Shown: positions 10,800 through 22,585, counted from the stretch's first letter. The stretch is DNA of 64,000 nucleotides from Jaltomata sinuosa (GCA_003996215.1 QJPP01001929.1:124001-188000), one strand, 5' to 3'. Notes: generated by a model from the letters alone, not told the origin. Program-made: numbers and translations.

Positions 10800-12952
10800 T
10801 CACTCTTTTTCAAAGATTAAGGTAAGAATTTCATGTTATAAGCTCGGGTTCTTTTCCCTATTTTTGCGTAATGATTTTCCTCTCCTATTTTAGTAGATTG
10901 AAGGAAGTTACAAGGGAAATAATTAAAGTAAAATAGCATATTAATACAACCAAGGTAAGGTACTTCCCCCATCTTTAATTATAAGCTCGTTAGAGCATCC
11001 TAGACATACTTGTTAATTAAACTCACGGGACGGTGATCAGAAGCCATAAGTTTAAGTTTTCTAGTTCTATTGACATGTTTTGGGAATGTATTTTTTTTTG
11101 TAAGGTATGGGAGGTCGTGGATGATCTTAGAAAATGATTGGGTAAAGCTGTTACAGAGCAAATTTGTAGGGTGTGGAGATACACCATTAAATTTGAAGTT
11201 TGTGTAAGCTCACTGCACGTTCCATGTTAGGTACTGTTATACATACATATATATATATATATTCTATAAAGCTCGGGAAGTTCCAGGAGACCTCATGGAA
11301 AGGTCATTTCATGTAAGTAACTATAGCAAACAGAAAGTGGGTAAAAACACCATTAAATTGGAAAGTTTACAAGATCGTCGTTCAACTACTGTTTGCAAGA
11401 TTATTTATGTAATATGAGCTTCTTAGTTAGCTACTTATATAGTTTCCATACTTGTCATTTGAAATAGATAAAGGTAGTCTCTTTAAAGAAAATGCCGACA
11501 TGTTGTGGTTACCTAAATTGAGGTATGTAAGGCTATTCGATTCAATATTCTTTGACATGAAATCTACTACTTGTGTTACTATCAACAAAGTGAGTTTTCT
11601 AAGTGCTCTTCCTAATAAAGGATGCATAGTGGCAGCGTACAATCTCTAATGTAGCTAACGATCTTCTCCCTACTCCTTAGTGTGTTAAAGTACTTGAATA
11701 TGTGTTTCCTGATAGATCTGCGTATTTACTCTTCCAAGTACTAGTCTGAAAAATGTACTTTCAACAACAGGTTTCGTGAGTTCTTCTCTTAGTCAAATAA
11801 GGTCCATTGTGTCATTTAAGCTCCTAAGTGATACATTGATGTTACATTTTCTCCTTATTTTATTGTTACTGCCTTAAGTGAATATTCTCATATCTTCAAC
11901 TACTGGTCTGTAGTTCCAAAACTCAATTATGATTATGACCACCAAAATAACAATCTTAAAGATTATAGAAACTACTTGAAGCAATCTGTATATTTATGGG
12001 TGGCAGTCCAGGGGTAAAAGCCTAGCATGGGCCGATCTCAATTTGTATATTTATGGGTGGCAACCCAGGTGTAAAGCCTAGCATCAATCCAAATCTATAT
12101 ATTTATAGGTGGCATCCCGGAGGCAAAAGCCTATCATGGGTAGATCTCAATTTGTGTATTTATGGGTGGTAGCCCAGGGGCAAAATTCTAGCATGGGTTG
12201 ATCCCATTTTTATATTTATGAGGATAGCATCCTAGGGATAAAAATGCCTAGCATGGGTCTCCTCTTCTGCCATTGATCAATTGACCATTTTTATCACATG
12301 TCTTACAATGATTATAAAGTAAAGAAGAGTAAAGAAAAGAATGTAATGTACATAACCCACAAGAGTAAGCAAAAGTGGTATTTTTTTTAATACATTTATA
12401 TATTGATACTTGGTTTCATTTGAGCTCTTGTTTTACATATGCTTACTTTATGCCTTACATATTCAGTATATTCTTTTGTACTGATATCCCCCATGGGGTA
12501 CTCTACATTTCATGCTGCAGGCATAAGTACTTCAACTAGTATTCCTCTCTAGTAGAAGCACACGACACTCAATGGCCGTTGGTAAGCTCTAGGTTGATTC
12601 GAGTCTTGACAAGTCTTTAGTATATATTTTGATGTTGTATTGTAATTAATGGTAAGGTGGGGACCTTTCCCGATCTAAAACTATGTTTATCCATATTTTA
12701 GAGGCTTTGTAGACTAATATTAAAGTATAGCACAATTATGTCTCATCTCTTAATAAATGCAGCCTTTACGACCAAGTCATGAATATATTTGGCATATCTA
12801 TGTTGGTCTTTTTATCAAAGTATCCTATTTTTGTTTGGAAGAGATTTATGAGTGTCATATATACACATAGTAAGCATAGGTTATGAGTTGGTTCTCTTAA
12901 GCCTTTAGGGCATTGGGTATTTGTCCGTCTCAATGGGATTTGAGGCATGACA
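10800..12952 (+). repeat. 5' LTR of old plus-strand Ty3-gypsy element ('host X'), start uncertain
   Basis: The right end GAGGCATGACA (12942-12952) is followed four bases later by an initiator-Met-type primer site, which fixes it as a 5' LTR end. Inside are LTR-like blocks (tattcagtatattc... gtactga near 12460; catgctgcagg near 12510) and a five-copy tandem repeat. The left end is not resolved. The donor-like aaggtaagaatt at about 10820 and aaggtaagg at about 10950 suggest the leader lies near 10.8 kb, so the true start may be further left, beyond the LINE remnant. Confidence 0.5.
11991..12262 (+). repeat. Five-copy tandem repeat of about 58 bp
   Basis: Units begin tatttatgggtgg at about 11991, 12048, 12109, 12167 and 12213. 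Each contains a cagg.g.aaa.gcctagcatggg block. Periods are roughly 46-61 bases and copies are diverged. It lies within the LTR of host X. Confidence 0.8.
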
Positions 12953-12956
12953 AAAA

Positions 12957-12970
12957 TGGTATAAGAGCAG
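12957..12970 (+). other. Primer-binding site, initiator-Met type (host X)
   Basis: TGGTATAAGAGCAG starts four bases after the LTR end and matches, with one change in the first 12 bases, the TGGTATCAGAGC primer site used by many plant retrotransposons. Confidence 0.75.
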
Positions 12971-13308
12971 ACCATCCTAGGGTTTCTACAAAGCAGTGTC
13001 TAGTAGAGTCAAACTTATGAATATTTTGTGCACCACATTTATAATTGGGGGGCTTCTTGGACATTTAGGAAATATGACCTTCTTTCATAATCCAGATCGT
13101 GCGATAGAGATAACTTATATGAAGTTTATTCCCACTCATACTCTGCTTTATGTCAACTAAATTATGCCTACCATAGGTAAGGCCAAAGGTGACCAAGAAA
13201 AGGTGCAACCTCCAAAGAAAGGTCACAGGTTATCAAAGTGAAGACTAGGGCTCAGGAGAGCTCGTCTAGCCTGACACTTTGGGTCCATAGTTTCCCAAAT
13301 AAGAAAGG
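12971..13308 (+). pseudogene. Leader and start of gag of host X, cut by Athila element 1
   Basis: An ATG at about 13165 (ATGCCTACCATAGG) lies where gag starts in such elements, after an AT-rich leader. The frame meets stops soon (tga near 13240), so it is decayed. Element 1 enters at 13309. The sequence resumes at 24723 for about 40 bases, then element 2 enters, and it resumes again at 33508. No gag domain can be recognised. Confidence 0.4.
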
Positions 13309-14799
13309 TGATAAACGCTTAAATCGTACTCCCCAAATATGGAGGCATGATGATCATCAAGCAAAACACATTTATAAGTACCCAACAGGTGTCGGGGTCG
13401 TACCCACAGAGACTTGATGCTAGCTATATGGAGATTGTATTGAAATGAGTTCGCAAAGAGAGTAAATGCTTAAACACAAAAGTAAAAGGTTGGGGGAATT
13501 GGGATTCTATCACTACAATCACAATTCGTAAACAAAGCAAGTAAGTAAAGCGGGTGTATCAAATTGAGTAGGAGACTAGGGATGTGTATCCAATGGGGCT
13601 TTAATGTGGGATAGGGTGTTTTCCTTTTCACACTTATTCTTGCTTATTGACATAGGTAACCTTGGTCATGGGCGTGGTTATTTATCTCTCGATCAACAAC
13701 CACATATCCAATAGTCCCGGTTAGAGAACTATTGGTCAAAGCAATAAACAACCAAGATCAAACTTGGAGAGGTCACACTATCTCTAGCTTAGACCCTTAA
13801 ATGGGTGATTCCGTCGATAAGAGCTATTTCTAGCCTCAAATCTGAATGGAGTCCCAAGTTCACACTAGTAATCTCACATCTGAAACCATGAAATTCTCTT
13901 TCAAGCAATTACATAGACAAGTAATGACAGTTAATGTTTGCAACCATCAATCTTAGGATTAAAACTTGGTCAAACTACTAGACCCATATAAAATAAGCAA
14001 TTATAAACAAGAATTAGCAACACCCACACCTATTTGTCAAGCACCCATTATCAATACACCCCTAGACAAGTGAAATCAGCCACTCATAGAAAAGGAGAGA
14101 AATATACCAAATGGGTAAGTCAAAATCCTCTTCATTCAAGCTGAATTTCAAGTTCTAAGATCCATTTGAGTACACAAATTGTTATCCAAGAGAATGGATT
14201 CAAACCCTCTTCTCTTTGGAGAGAAAAAACTTGTTCTCAAAGTAAAAAACTCTTCAAAATATTCAGTACTGAAGAATTCTCTTTACAATTACTCCTAAAT
14301 TAGCCTTTTATAGTTTCCCAAAACGTCACTAAAATTCAGGACAAAATTACCCTTCGAGTGGTGTGCGACGCGATATGTCGTCGTGATGTGCGCGTTGCAC
14401 ACTATCTTCAGTTGAACCAGTGACTTCAGCCGATTTAGGGGGTCTCATGCAAAGTGAGTGCGGTTTGCAAAATGGATTGTGCACGTCGCACGATGACCGT
14501 ACCCCATGATAGATTCTTCAGGCAATCCTAAACTTCATGCGGTGGGAGGTGCAGAATGCACCACGACTTATGCGTGTTGCACAAGTGCCGCATCTCAGGG
14601 AAAATTCTTGTCTTCTTTTGATCACTTCACACTTAACTCCTTTTGAGCTCTTTTTGGGTCCATTTCCTTGTTTTCTATCTTTGATCACAAGTACCTGCAT
14701 AGACATCAATAAAGGCCATAAAAACCTCTAAATCTATTCAAAACATAACAATAATTCATGGATATAGGCTCAATAAGTTGGTAGATTACCGACTTATCA
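13309..14799 (-). repeat. 3' LTR of Athila element 1
   Basis: 1491 bp, colinear with 22713-24717 apart from the insert in the latter. In element orientation it starts TGATAAGTCGGTAATC and ends AGCGTTTATCA. A TATA box lies at 14306-14312, with a GTGCG/CGCAC array upstream at about 14360-14600. The next element base after the polypurine tract is the LTR start, so the boundaries are firm. Confidence 0.9.
14306..14600 (-). promoter_or_regulatory. LTR promoter of Athila element 1 (TATA plus GTGCG array)
   Basis: On the minus strand ACTATAAAAGGC (TATAAAA at 14306-14312) is a near-ideal TATA box. The 250 bases upstream hold many short self-complementary GTGCG...CGCAC words on the plus strand (gtgtgcgacgcgatatg, tgcacgtcgcacgatg, catgcggtgggaggtgc, gcgtgttgcacaag). 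The same words recur in front of the internal ORF3 leader. Confidence 0.65.
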
Positions 14800-14813
14800 A
14801 ACCCCCAAACTTG
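14800..14813 (-). other. Polypurine tract of Athila element 1
   Basis: The minus strand reads AAGTTTGGGGGTT directly before the LTR start TGATAAG, preceded by TTGAGGACAAGCAATAG. This is the standard Athila/Tat arrangement and fixes the 3' LTR and orientation. Confidence 0.85.
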
Positions 14814-16870
14814 AACTATTGCTTGTCCTCAAGCAAGATACTCACAAGGCAATGAATGAATTATGATCTAGACTCAATCAAGGCACAAAAGACTATTCTA
14901 TACTAAAAATTAAGAAAAAGAATAAATAAAAGACTCAACTATGATGCTCATCTCAATTTGAACCACCACAATATCAAGGCAATTGGTCATTTCAAAATCT
15001 GTTCCAAAAGGACTTCATTTCTCATTCAAAATCAAGAGAATTTTGTCATTCAAAACAAGATATTTAAGCTTCTCAAGTCATTGGCATGGACCGTCAATGT
15101 TTGCCTCGAGATTCGCCACACAACTTGTCTCATTCATTCCTCTCAATTGAAATAGAGACTTCATGATTTAATTTGAGAGCATGATGCCGCTCACCACAAG
15201 AGAGAATCCTACTCACAATCATTCAATTCACAAACAATAGGATTATAGAAGAACCAAGAAGACTCTCACTCTCTCAAGGAAGTTCAAGTGCATATGCGTC
15301 GAACCATAGGCTTGCCCTTCATGTAAGTCGCCACTAATGTAGGGTAGCCAAGCTTGGAATCACCAAAGACTTGCGGGTTACGATGTTGGCTAGGGCTAAG
15401 GTGAGGATTTCATTTGGTTCAAGTGATTAAACCTCCCTAATGCTCTTTGTTCTCATTTCAAACACCGCTCACATTTTCAAATTTTGACTTCACCTTATTT
15501 ATCCCTCCACAACCCAAGCTTCTCCTTTCCAATGTTGATCATTCAACTCCTTGTATCTCCTTCATTTGGTAGCACCTATTTTTTGCTTTTCATTTTTCAC
15601 TCATTGGATTGACTTTTGGAGCAATTTTCAATTCAAACCTTACGTGCTACCTTGCACTTGAAGTGCATTCCTTTTCTTCTCCTCATTTGATCACATACAC
15701 CCCCAAACTTAGGCATTTGCCTATGTTGTCTTTTCATTCCCTCCCCAAACTTAGGCTTTTAGCATACTTTTCACTTTCAAGCAATTAGGGAGGACGGGTG
15801 CCAAGACAGAGATTCAAAAAGGTCAAGGTGTTAACAAGGTGACAAAGAACGGTTACAAGCTCAAAGGGGTTCACTAGGATTGATGTCATGGAAAGTCATT
15901 TGGGTGAAGTGGCTGTCAAAAAAGGTCTAAGGTCATCTTCCAAGCTCGGTCGCACATATAATTTTGCCTTGAATCACATTCGAGGCAAGTTCTAGATGAC
16001 ACGTATGCATGAGAATCAAGGTAAAGCCCACCATACAAGGCATCATGCGACAAGACTTCTTTCATTAGTCTCAAAATCAATTGGGACAAATGATTTTTGA
16101 CAAGATATTCCGAGTTCATTACACATTCATTTGTGAGTCAATCAAGCCAAACCGAGAGTGTGCAAGTCATGACAAGAGAATGCTTTTCCTCAAAAAATTA
16201 TTTCCCTTCATCCTTTTATTTTCAAAAACAATTTGCCAAGAAAGATTTTTTGGTGGGCCAATTTCGAGACAAGCAACTACAAACTCAATTTAAGACTAAA
16301 ACTTGGCATTTTCCCTTAAGAAAGTTGCCTCTCAATCTATCATAGAGAAACACCAACCCGGTTTGACACAAAAACAAAAGAGAAGACAAAGAAAATAATC
16401 AAAACTTTTGCTCCTTGGGAAAGAACCGTGGTATTAAGAAAACCCTTGGAATTTATTGCTAAACTACTATTAACAAGGCAATATCCAATTGTGCGCTCAT
16501 GATTCAATTAAAAACAAGACTCGGCCTAGGCCTTTAGCGCATTTGCAAAGCATGGGTAGTAAGACAATGGAGCATGTAAAACTAACCCGGCAACACAATC
16601 TCAACAACCAAAAATCAAGCCCGGCGAGGGCGCAAATAAGCTCAAACAAAAGCATAAGCAAAAGGCCCGGCAAGGGCAATAAGCATCTCAATCATCCAAA
16701 ATATGCCTGACAAGGGCCAAATCAAATCTAGCAGAACTAAGTCTTGCATAACTAAAATGTCAACAAGGCCCGACAAGGGCAAACAAATAATATCTCAGGC
16801 CCAATCACGGGCAACCAAAAAACAAGTAAAGCTACCCCCTCCCCATTAAAGGAGCATTGCCCTTAAAGCT
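14814..16870 (-). other. Long 3' untranslated region of Athila element 1
   Basis: No credible coding frame. It contains two more plus-strand cccccaaacttagg / ccccaaacttagg stretches (about 15700-15760), i.e. extra purine-rich GTTTGGGG tracts in element orientation, and a loosely repeated gcccggcaagggc word (about 16500-16800). The ORFs read here on the plus strand are chance frames. Confidence 0.5.
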
Positions 16871-17015
16871 ACTAGCTTAAGGGAAAGAAGGGTGAACTTC
16901 CTGGAGGGTATGCCTCTTCATCATCACCATCAGAGCTTTTTCCACTCGGGATAGCACCACCCTTTCGAGAGTGCACAGAAAGTGTCGAGTTGTGAAGGGT
17001 TTGGTAGAACTCATG

Positions 17016-18352
17016 TTACTCATCATCATCCAGACCTGCATCCTCAATACTGGGCTGCACATCCTCATCATCCTTATAGGATGCAAAAAACTTGTCCATG
17101 GGCCCTCGCATTGGACGGGGCTTAGGTAAGAAGCTTAAATCTGCCACTTTGACTGGGGCTTTCCCTTTTTCTTTGGCCATATCCTTCTTGATTTCTTTGA
17201 TGGACCCTTCAATTACATCCACCCTTTGGCTGAGTGTGGCCACTTTGTCGACAACCCCACGAAGAGATTTCTTGACAACCTTGTCAATCAACCCGGGTAG
17301 ATATCTCGCCAAGTCGCTCAATTGCCTCTTATGGTTGTATGTTTTGTCAACCATGTCCTGAAGACCAGTTTTTGTCAATGAAGGTGCGGGGGTATGTGCA
17401 TATGCCTCTAAAGTAGCTTGAGATAGGGATGAGGCTGTTGCATCGGCATCTAACTCATCACTCTCAACATCTATCATTCCCTCCACCCTGCGCTTCTTTT
17501 GAATTTAGGGGCATCCCTTTCGGTCTTCTTATCAAGGCCGATAGTCTCAATAGCATGAGTGAACTTATCACAACGGAGGGTAGGGACATAAGCCTTAGCA
17601 CAAAGCTTAGTAATCAGCACCAGGAAAGGGAAGGAATCATTTCCTCCCCGAGCGTTTCTCCTTATCACCATAGCTGCATATTCCCCAAAGTTTACATGGT
17701 CTCCCGTCATAATTACCGCAATTAGAATGGCCCCATATTGAGTTATCTTCTGATCATTTTGGGATTGTAAGAAACGATTACGAATGATATCATACCAAAG
17801 ACGATCTTCAAAGAGCAAGGACTTCCTTGGAATGTCTCCCCCCATGGTTGACTAAATAGGGACACCCTCTGCAATGAAATGAGCTATCTCACGATAAAGC
17901 TTTGGCTCCGCAGCCAACCTAGCTAAGAGTGCAGGGGAAGGCTCAATTGGGTGACTCCAATAAATGGCGTTGATGGTAGCTGGGGTGACAGAAACTTTCT
18001 TGCCCCGAATGACAACTGAATCCAAGTTAGGAAATTTGTCCTTGTTCCCTTTGTTGCCCTTGGAGTTCTGTGTGGCATAATAGGCCGCAAAGAATTCCCA
18101 AACTATCTCCTCATAATATCCACCGGGCACATCCCAGAATGGCTGCCACTGACGGTCGAAAAATTAATGGTGCATATTGGGTAGCTCATCCCCAACTTCC
18201 CCTAAGTTAAAACTCTGCTCCACAATAAAGGTCTTATTCTTGTCCCGCTTATAGAAGGCCTTCATGCCTTCCACCCTGAATCAAAGCCTTGCTTCTTCTA
18301 TGGCAGACAATTGCCCTGGTTGGCCTCCCGTGTTTCTCCTTCTAGAAGACAT
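17016..18352 (-). pseudogene. ORF3 of Athila element 1, putative plant transposon-protein type, broken
   Basis: An ATG at 18352-18350 (MSSRRRNTGGQPGQLS) follows a 3' splice-site-like tatacag. Recognisable blocks are VVIRGKKVSVTPATINAIYW, YREIAHFIAEG, RLWYDIIRNRFLQSQNDQ and a VNFGEYAAMVI stretch with FPFLVLITKLC. The C-terminal part is hydrophilic and acidic (KDDEDVQPSIEDAGLDDDE). The order R-G-x-x-V, W...I...LP, IN(V/F)G, FP.LIT.LC matches the 'putative plant transposon protein' domain often found downstream of pol in Athila-type elements; its function is unknown. In-frame stops (near 18270, at about 18168 and at 17852-17854) and a frameshift near 17490 break it. It is not a recognisable Env: no signal peptide or membrane segment is seen. 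Confidence 0.7.
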
Positions 18353-18355
18353 ATT

Positions 18356-19410
18356 CTGTATACTGAGATAGTGAGCCAAAAAAAAAACAAAACCTAAAAA
18401 GAAGTTAGCAACGACAAAGGATGGAATGCAACGGACTAGAAAAACAAAGTAGGTGACTGAAGGCTTCTAAGGACCACATGCGAAATGCACCGGCAGAGTG
18501 CGCATTGCATATGCTATCGCATGAGCTATTAGAATCCTACAGGGAATTTTTCCATTGAGGTGTGAAGATGGTGTGGTCCACACCAATAAAAGTGCGCATC
18601 GTACTACACTTCACCCCTCGAAACAGTGAGCTGGCTATCTTTTGAACATGGTGTGATGCCTTGTGCGACCCGCACATCAAGATCTATGCATCACTGCAGA
18701 ACGCACAAAAACACAATTGAAATTTTTGGTTCCTTGTGTTCTTATGAATTATGCATGTGATCCGTAGAGCAAGATGTACTTAGGCACTCGGCACCACTCA
18801 ACAAACCAACAAGATTAAACAACACGGGGGTAAGGTATATCATGACCACAACCATCCAGGTACTCAAACTTCTCCCGATTTCCATTAACAACAACAAAAA
18901 GCAAGCAAAGAACTTAAAGACTTCCCTTAAGATAGCCCTCACTTGCATTAATGGGCACCAACAAATTTTAGCAATAATTAACCCCCTCCCCGCACAAAAT
19001 CATACACCCAAGGATAATTTTCAACAACGAATCATGGGCATACATATAGAAATATTTAGCCCTAACAATCAATTTTCAACCAAAACCTCATGACAAATGA
19101 CAATTTTCCCTTAAGAACGACGTCACCCAAGCTATTATCGGGCCAAACCATTCGTTAATCACAAGTGGGTTACTCAGACTTCACCCCAAACATAGATTTC
19201 AAGGCCAAAATTCACTACCAATCGACATGCATTAACAAAATTCTAGTTCTACCAAGTTGACAATAAGCAAAATTTTCAATACAACTCAAAATTGGGGACC
19301 CAAAATTTTCGGATCTCACCCAAAATCAACATGGCAATTCTACTAAGCATGCTTCACAATATGAGTTCCCAACCTTCATAAAAACTAGTATATAACATTG
19401 GAAAACTTAC
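18356..19410 (-). other. Predicted intron in front of ORF3 (Athila element 1)
   Basis: On the minus strand the donor CACTTGTG/GTAAGTTTTC (GT at 19410-19409) and the acceptor CAGTATACAG (AG at 18357-18356) bound about 1055 bases with no coding frame. The acceptor lies a few bases before the ORF3 ATG. The intron contains a third GTGCG/CGCAC cluster (about 18470-18720). Splicing is predicted from consensus only. Confidence 0.45.
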
Positions 19411-20010
19411 CACAAGTGAAGATTAGGAAGAGAGGAGTGAAAATTGAAGCTTTTCGACGTTCAACAATGGTGACCCAAGTAGACTTTCCAGAGAGACGAT
19501 GGTGACATCAGTGGTGGAGTAGCGGAGATAGTTGGATGAAGGAAGGGAAAGATTTTGGGGGAGTTTGAGGGATTTAGAGAGAATGTTTTGAGAGAAATTG
19601 TGAAGTTTAGAGGAAAGATGGTGGAATATAAAGAGGGGAGGCTGTTTTAAAAAGAAAAGAAGAAGAAAATTTTAGCCGGGTCGTCTCCGGGTCGGGTCGG
19701 TCAACGGGTTAGGTCAATTAAAATTCAATTTACCTCTGGTGTGCCATGACATGAGATTCGCACCAGCCTTAGTATGGACCGCATGGCATTTCACACATCA
19801 CCCTTTTTCTCCCCTGAGTTTGCCCAGGCTTCTGGTTTTCCATGCGGTGGAGGTGCGACGCATACTTGGGCTAGTGCGGACTGCACGACCCAGCGCACGA
19901 CACCTCTAAATTTTTTTTCAACTTCCTCCCAGGCCTTTTGTTTTGGCATGCAGTGAGCTGTGCGACACACACAATTTCTCATGCGGTCTGCACGGTTCAC
20001 CACATAACTC
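19411..20010 (-). promoter_or_regulatory. Internal promoter-like module before ORF3 (Athila element 1)
   Basis: In minus-strand order there is a GTGCG/CGCAC array (20010-19735, with catgcggtggaggtgcg and gtgcggactgcacgacc), a GACCCGACCCGG stretch (about 19690), CTTTATATTCC as a possible TATA box (19633-19625), a CT-rich leader of about 200 bases, and the donor GTG/GTAAGT. This copies the layout of the LTR promoter and shares its array words. It may drive a separate ORF3 transcript. Confidence 0.5.
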
Positions 20011-20190
20011 ATTTTTGCCCTGTTCTTACTGGTCCATTTTTCTACTCCATGCATTCCCTATAAACACACCAAAAACAACAAAGGTTGACAAAAATTTAAG
20101 TAAAACTACTTGGGTTACCTCCACAAAATCGCTTGATTTTATGTCGCGGCTCGACGATAGTACCTCCACCTCAGTCATTGTCAGATATCA
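20011..20190 (-). other. Post-integrase spacer and pol deletion junction
   Basis: The minus strand carries the words typical of the stretch after integrase in Athila/Tat elements (GTCGAGCCGCGACATAAAATC followed by GGAGGTAACCC). Here it follows directly on the protease linker (ending at about 20171), so the RT-RNase H-integrase region is missing between the two. Compare 58900-59200 in element 4, which follows a real integrase. Confidence 0.55.
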
Positions 20191-20725
20191 TGCTAATCCG
20201 ATTGGCATGGCCCCATCCTAAGAAGGGGAATTGCTCCATCAATAACTTAGAGCCATCATCATGTTGCTTAAGTATGGGCATTTTGTCCACCTCACACTCT
20301 TCCTGAGCATCATCAAGCTTGCCCTCCGAGTCTATCACTGATATCACTCTCAAAGCATCAGTCGTCCTTGTGGGTTGGCATACATTGAAAGTCACTACCT
20401 ACTCCCCCACTCAAAATTTGAGTTCTCCGAGTTTGACATTAACAACGGCCCTCCCTGTGGCCAATAGTGGTCACCCCAAACTAATGGGTACCTCAATATC
20501 CACCTCACAATAAAGAATGACAAAATCCGCTAGGAGAATAAGTTTATCTACTCTAACTAATACGTTAAATAGGATCCCTACCGGATTCTTGATAGACCAA
20601 TCAACCATTAGCAATCTCATAGATGTAGGCTTTAGCACACCTAATCCTAGTTTCTTGAAGATTACTAGGGGAATCAGGTTGATACTTGCCCCCAAGTCGC
20701 ATAAGGCTTTTAGGAATACAAACAT
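20171..20725 (-). pseudogene. Protease of Athila element 1 and start of the linker to RT
   Basis: The frame from 20725 reads KALCDLGASINLIPLVIFKK, the retroviral-type aspartic protease signature as seen in Athila (CDLGASINLMP). It continues to DFVILYCEVDIEVPISLG, the usual ILGRP flap region with a change (SLG). A second frame (20395-20171) with FNVCQPTR and ISVID resembles the linker before RT in related elements. Stops and a frameshift separate the pieces (about 20400-20470). The catalytic Asp is retained. Confidence 0.75.
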
Positions 20726-20761
20726 CCTGATAGTGCAGGGTATTGTAAATGCACCCGGATC

Positions 20762-22585
20762 TTATCTTTTTATAGCCATGTTGCTAGTCATTACGGCACT
20801 ACAGCTATGTGAGATCTTGATTGTGCCCACATCAACAACCTTATTCTTTTTAAGCAATTCCTTCATAAATTTTGAGTACCCCAGTATTTGCATCAATGTT
20901 TCTACCAACGGAATATTTATTGAGAGTTTGCTAAACATCTCAACAAACTTGCTAAACTTGTGCTCCTCTTTCTTCTTGTTAAGACTTCGTCGATACGGGG
21001 GAGGTCCTTTGGGAAGTGTGGTCAACATACTTTGTGCAGGAAGGAGGCTCTCCTCAACATCGATGGTTACCCGGGGAGGGGATTTAGCCTCCTCCTTCTC
21101 ATTAGCAATCTCAACACTTACCGGGGCGTTGGGTGCACCAAGCGTCACCCCTACCCCCGGGTCTTCAATGACATTTTCATGTGCACTCTCTTTGTTTTTG
21201 CTACTTGGTTCCATGATAGGTTTAACAATAGGCTTTGCAACATGTTCTCTTATTTCATTGGTTGTTTGTCCACTCCTAGTAACAATATCCATAATGTGCC
21301 CGTTACTATTATGATTGGTCGTGGCATTACTAAGAAGTGGGACCTTTCTTTCCGGGTTTATTTGAATAGAGAGATGATCCATTCGGACCTCAAGCAGCTT
21401 GATTGAGGTCGAATGAGAGCTTACAGTTTGATGAAGTGTTGAGACTACACTTTTAAGCTCATTTACCCCGGCATTAGTTATATCCACTTTTTTTAGCAAT
21501 AATGACAATATATCCTCTACTGTAGAATGCCCGGGGTTGCTCGTGGTCTGTTGGTAGAGGGAGTCTACTTTGCTGTGGGGCACATAAGGGCTTCGGTGAT
21601 CAATCACCATACTTGTCCCGATCATCTTTTATCAAACCTTGATTCTCTTCCCTTAGGCGATAGTACCCGGGACGAGAACTCGCCGACACAAAACACAGTT
21701 TGCCATCTACGACTGTCATCAACTCATTATCGCTAGGTTTTATTTTTGGTGTATTCACAACAGTTACGCTCCTAGCACCCATCATATGCTTTTCTAAGAG
21801 ATCAAATTGGGTCATCATTTTAGCCATGGTCTCATCTTAGATTTCCCCCCTTTTTCTGATTTCATTTGTCAAGATGGATGAGGCTGATCCCGAGATCGGC
21901 ACATTCGTTTCTCTTGTATACCAAGCTTGGTTGGTTTTTTTCATTTTCTCCAAGAAAGCCGAGGCAACAGGAAATTGCATGTCTATGAAGGTGCCACCTC
22001 CAAGGTTGTTTCCATCGACTTTCTCATCGAATTCAACGACCAATAGAAACTTTGGAGTACCACGTTGTCCGACAACCCATGGTTTGGACATAGGAAAAGC
22101 TTCCTTTTGAACCTCAACCACGCCTCATGTAGAGGCTTATTTGGGAGTTGCCTAAAGTTGGTAATCTCGTCTCTTAGCTGTATCATGCGAGATGGAGGAA
22201 AGAATCTTGAAGTAAAGGCTTCAACCAACTCGTCCCAAGATGTTATAGAACCGTTCGACAATTCCTCCAACCACATCGTGGCTTCCCCCATCAAGGAGAA
22301 GGGGAATAGGTGCAATCAGATGGATTGTTGAGACATGCGTTGAATAAAGTATGGTTGGCAAATCTCCACAAATTTCCGAATATGCCGGTTGGCATCTTCA
22401 TGTGCTGCTCCACTAAATAGGCCCTTCATTTGGATTTTGTGGAGCATGGTGCTGGTCACGTGGAAGACAACATTCCTAATCGTGAGGGGTAGGCAGATTG
22501 CACCCACACCCCCTTGCATCGTAGGCTCTGCCTCGTCGGCCTCCATGAAGCTGTCAAAGCTCTCGTTGTCGCCGGTCTCATCCAT
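20762..22585 (-). pseudogene. gag of Athila element 1, fragmented
   Basis: Reading from 22585 (MDETGDNESFDSFMEADEAE), the capsid-like gag domain is visible as HEDANRHIRKFVEICQ, then LFPFSLMGEATMWLEELS with SITSWDELVEAFTSRFFPP and LRDEITNFRQLPNKPLHEAW (22315-21983). A later frame (21625-20762) has EHKFSKFVEMFSKLSINIP and LGYSKFMKELL, the conserved stretch before protease (normally QF.KFL..LK.L.INIP). Frameshifts lie near 22315, 22000, 21830 and 21610. No CCHC knuckle is obvious. The plus-strand 265-residue frame (20517-21314) is the antisense shadow of this gene. Confidence 0.8.

Noticed and set aside
12957..12970. Possible tRNA gene at the tggtataagagcag motif
   Set aside because: Only the 3'-end complement used as a primer site is present, next to an LTR end. 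There is no cloverleaf or internal promoter boxes.
17092..17725. Plus-strand ORFs opposite ORF3
   Set aside because: Shadows of the minus-strand ORF3, which has the family motifs and an acidic tail in its own frame.
20517..21314. 265-residue plus-strand ORF, the second-longest frame in the window
   Set aside because: It is antisense to the Athila gag (20762-22585), whose minus-strand frames have recognisable motifs. The plus frame has no domain and ignores the element boundaries.
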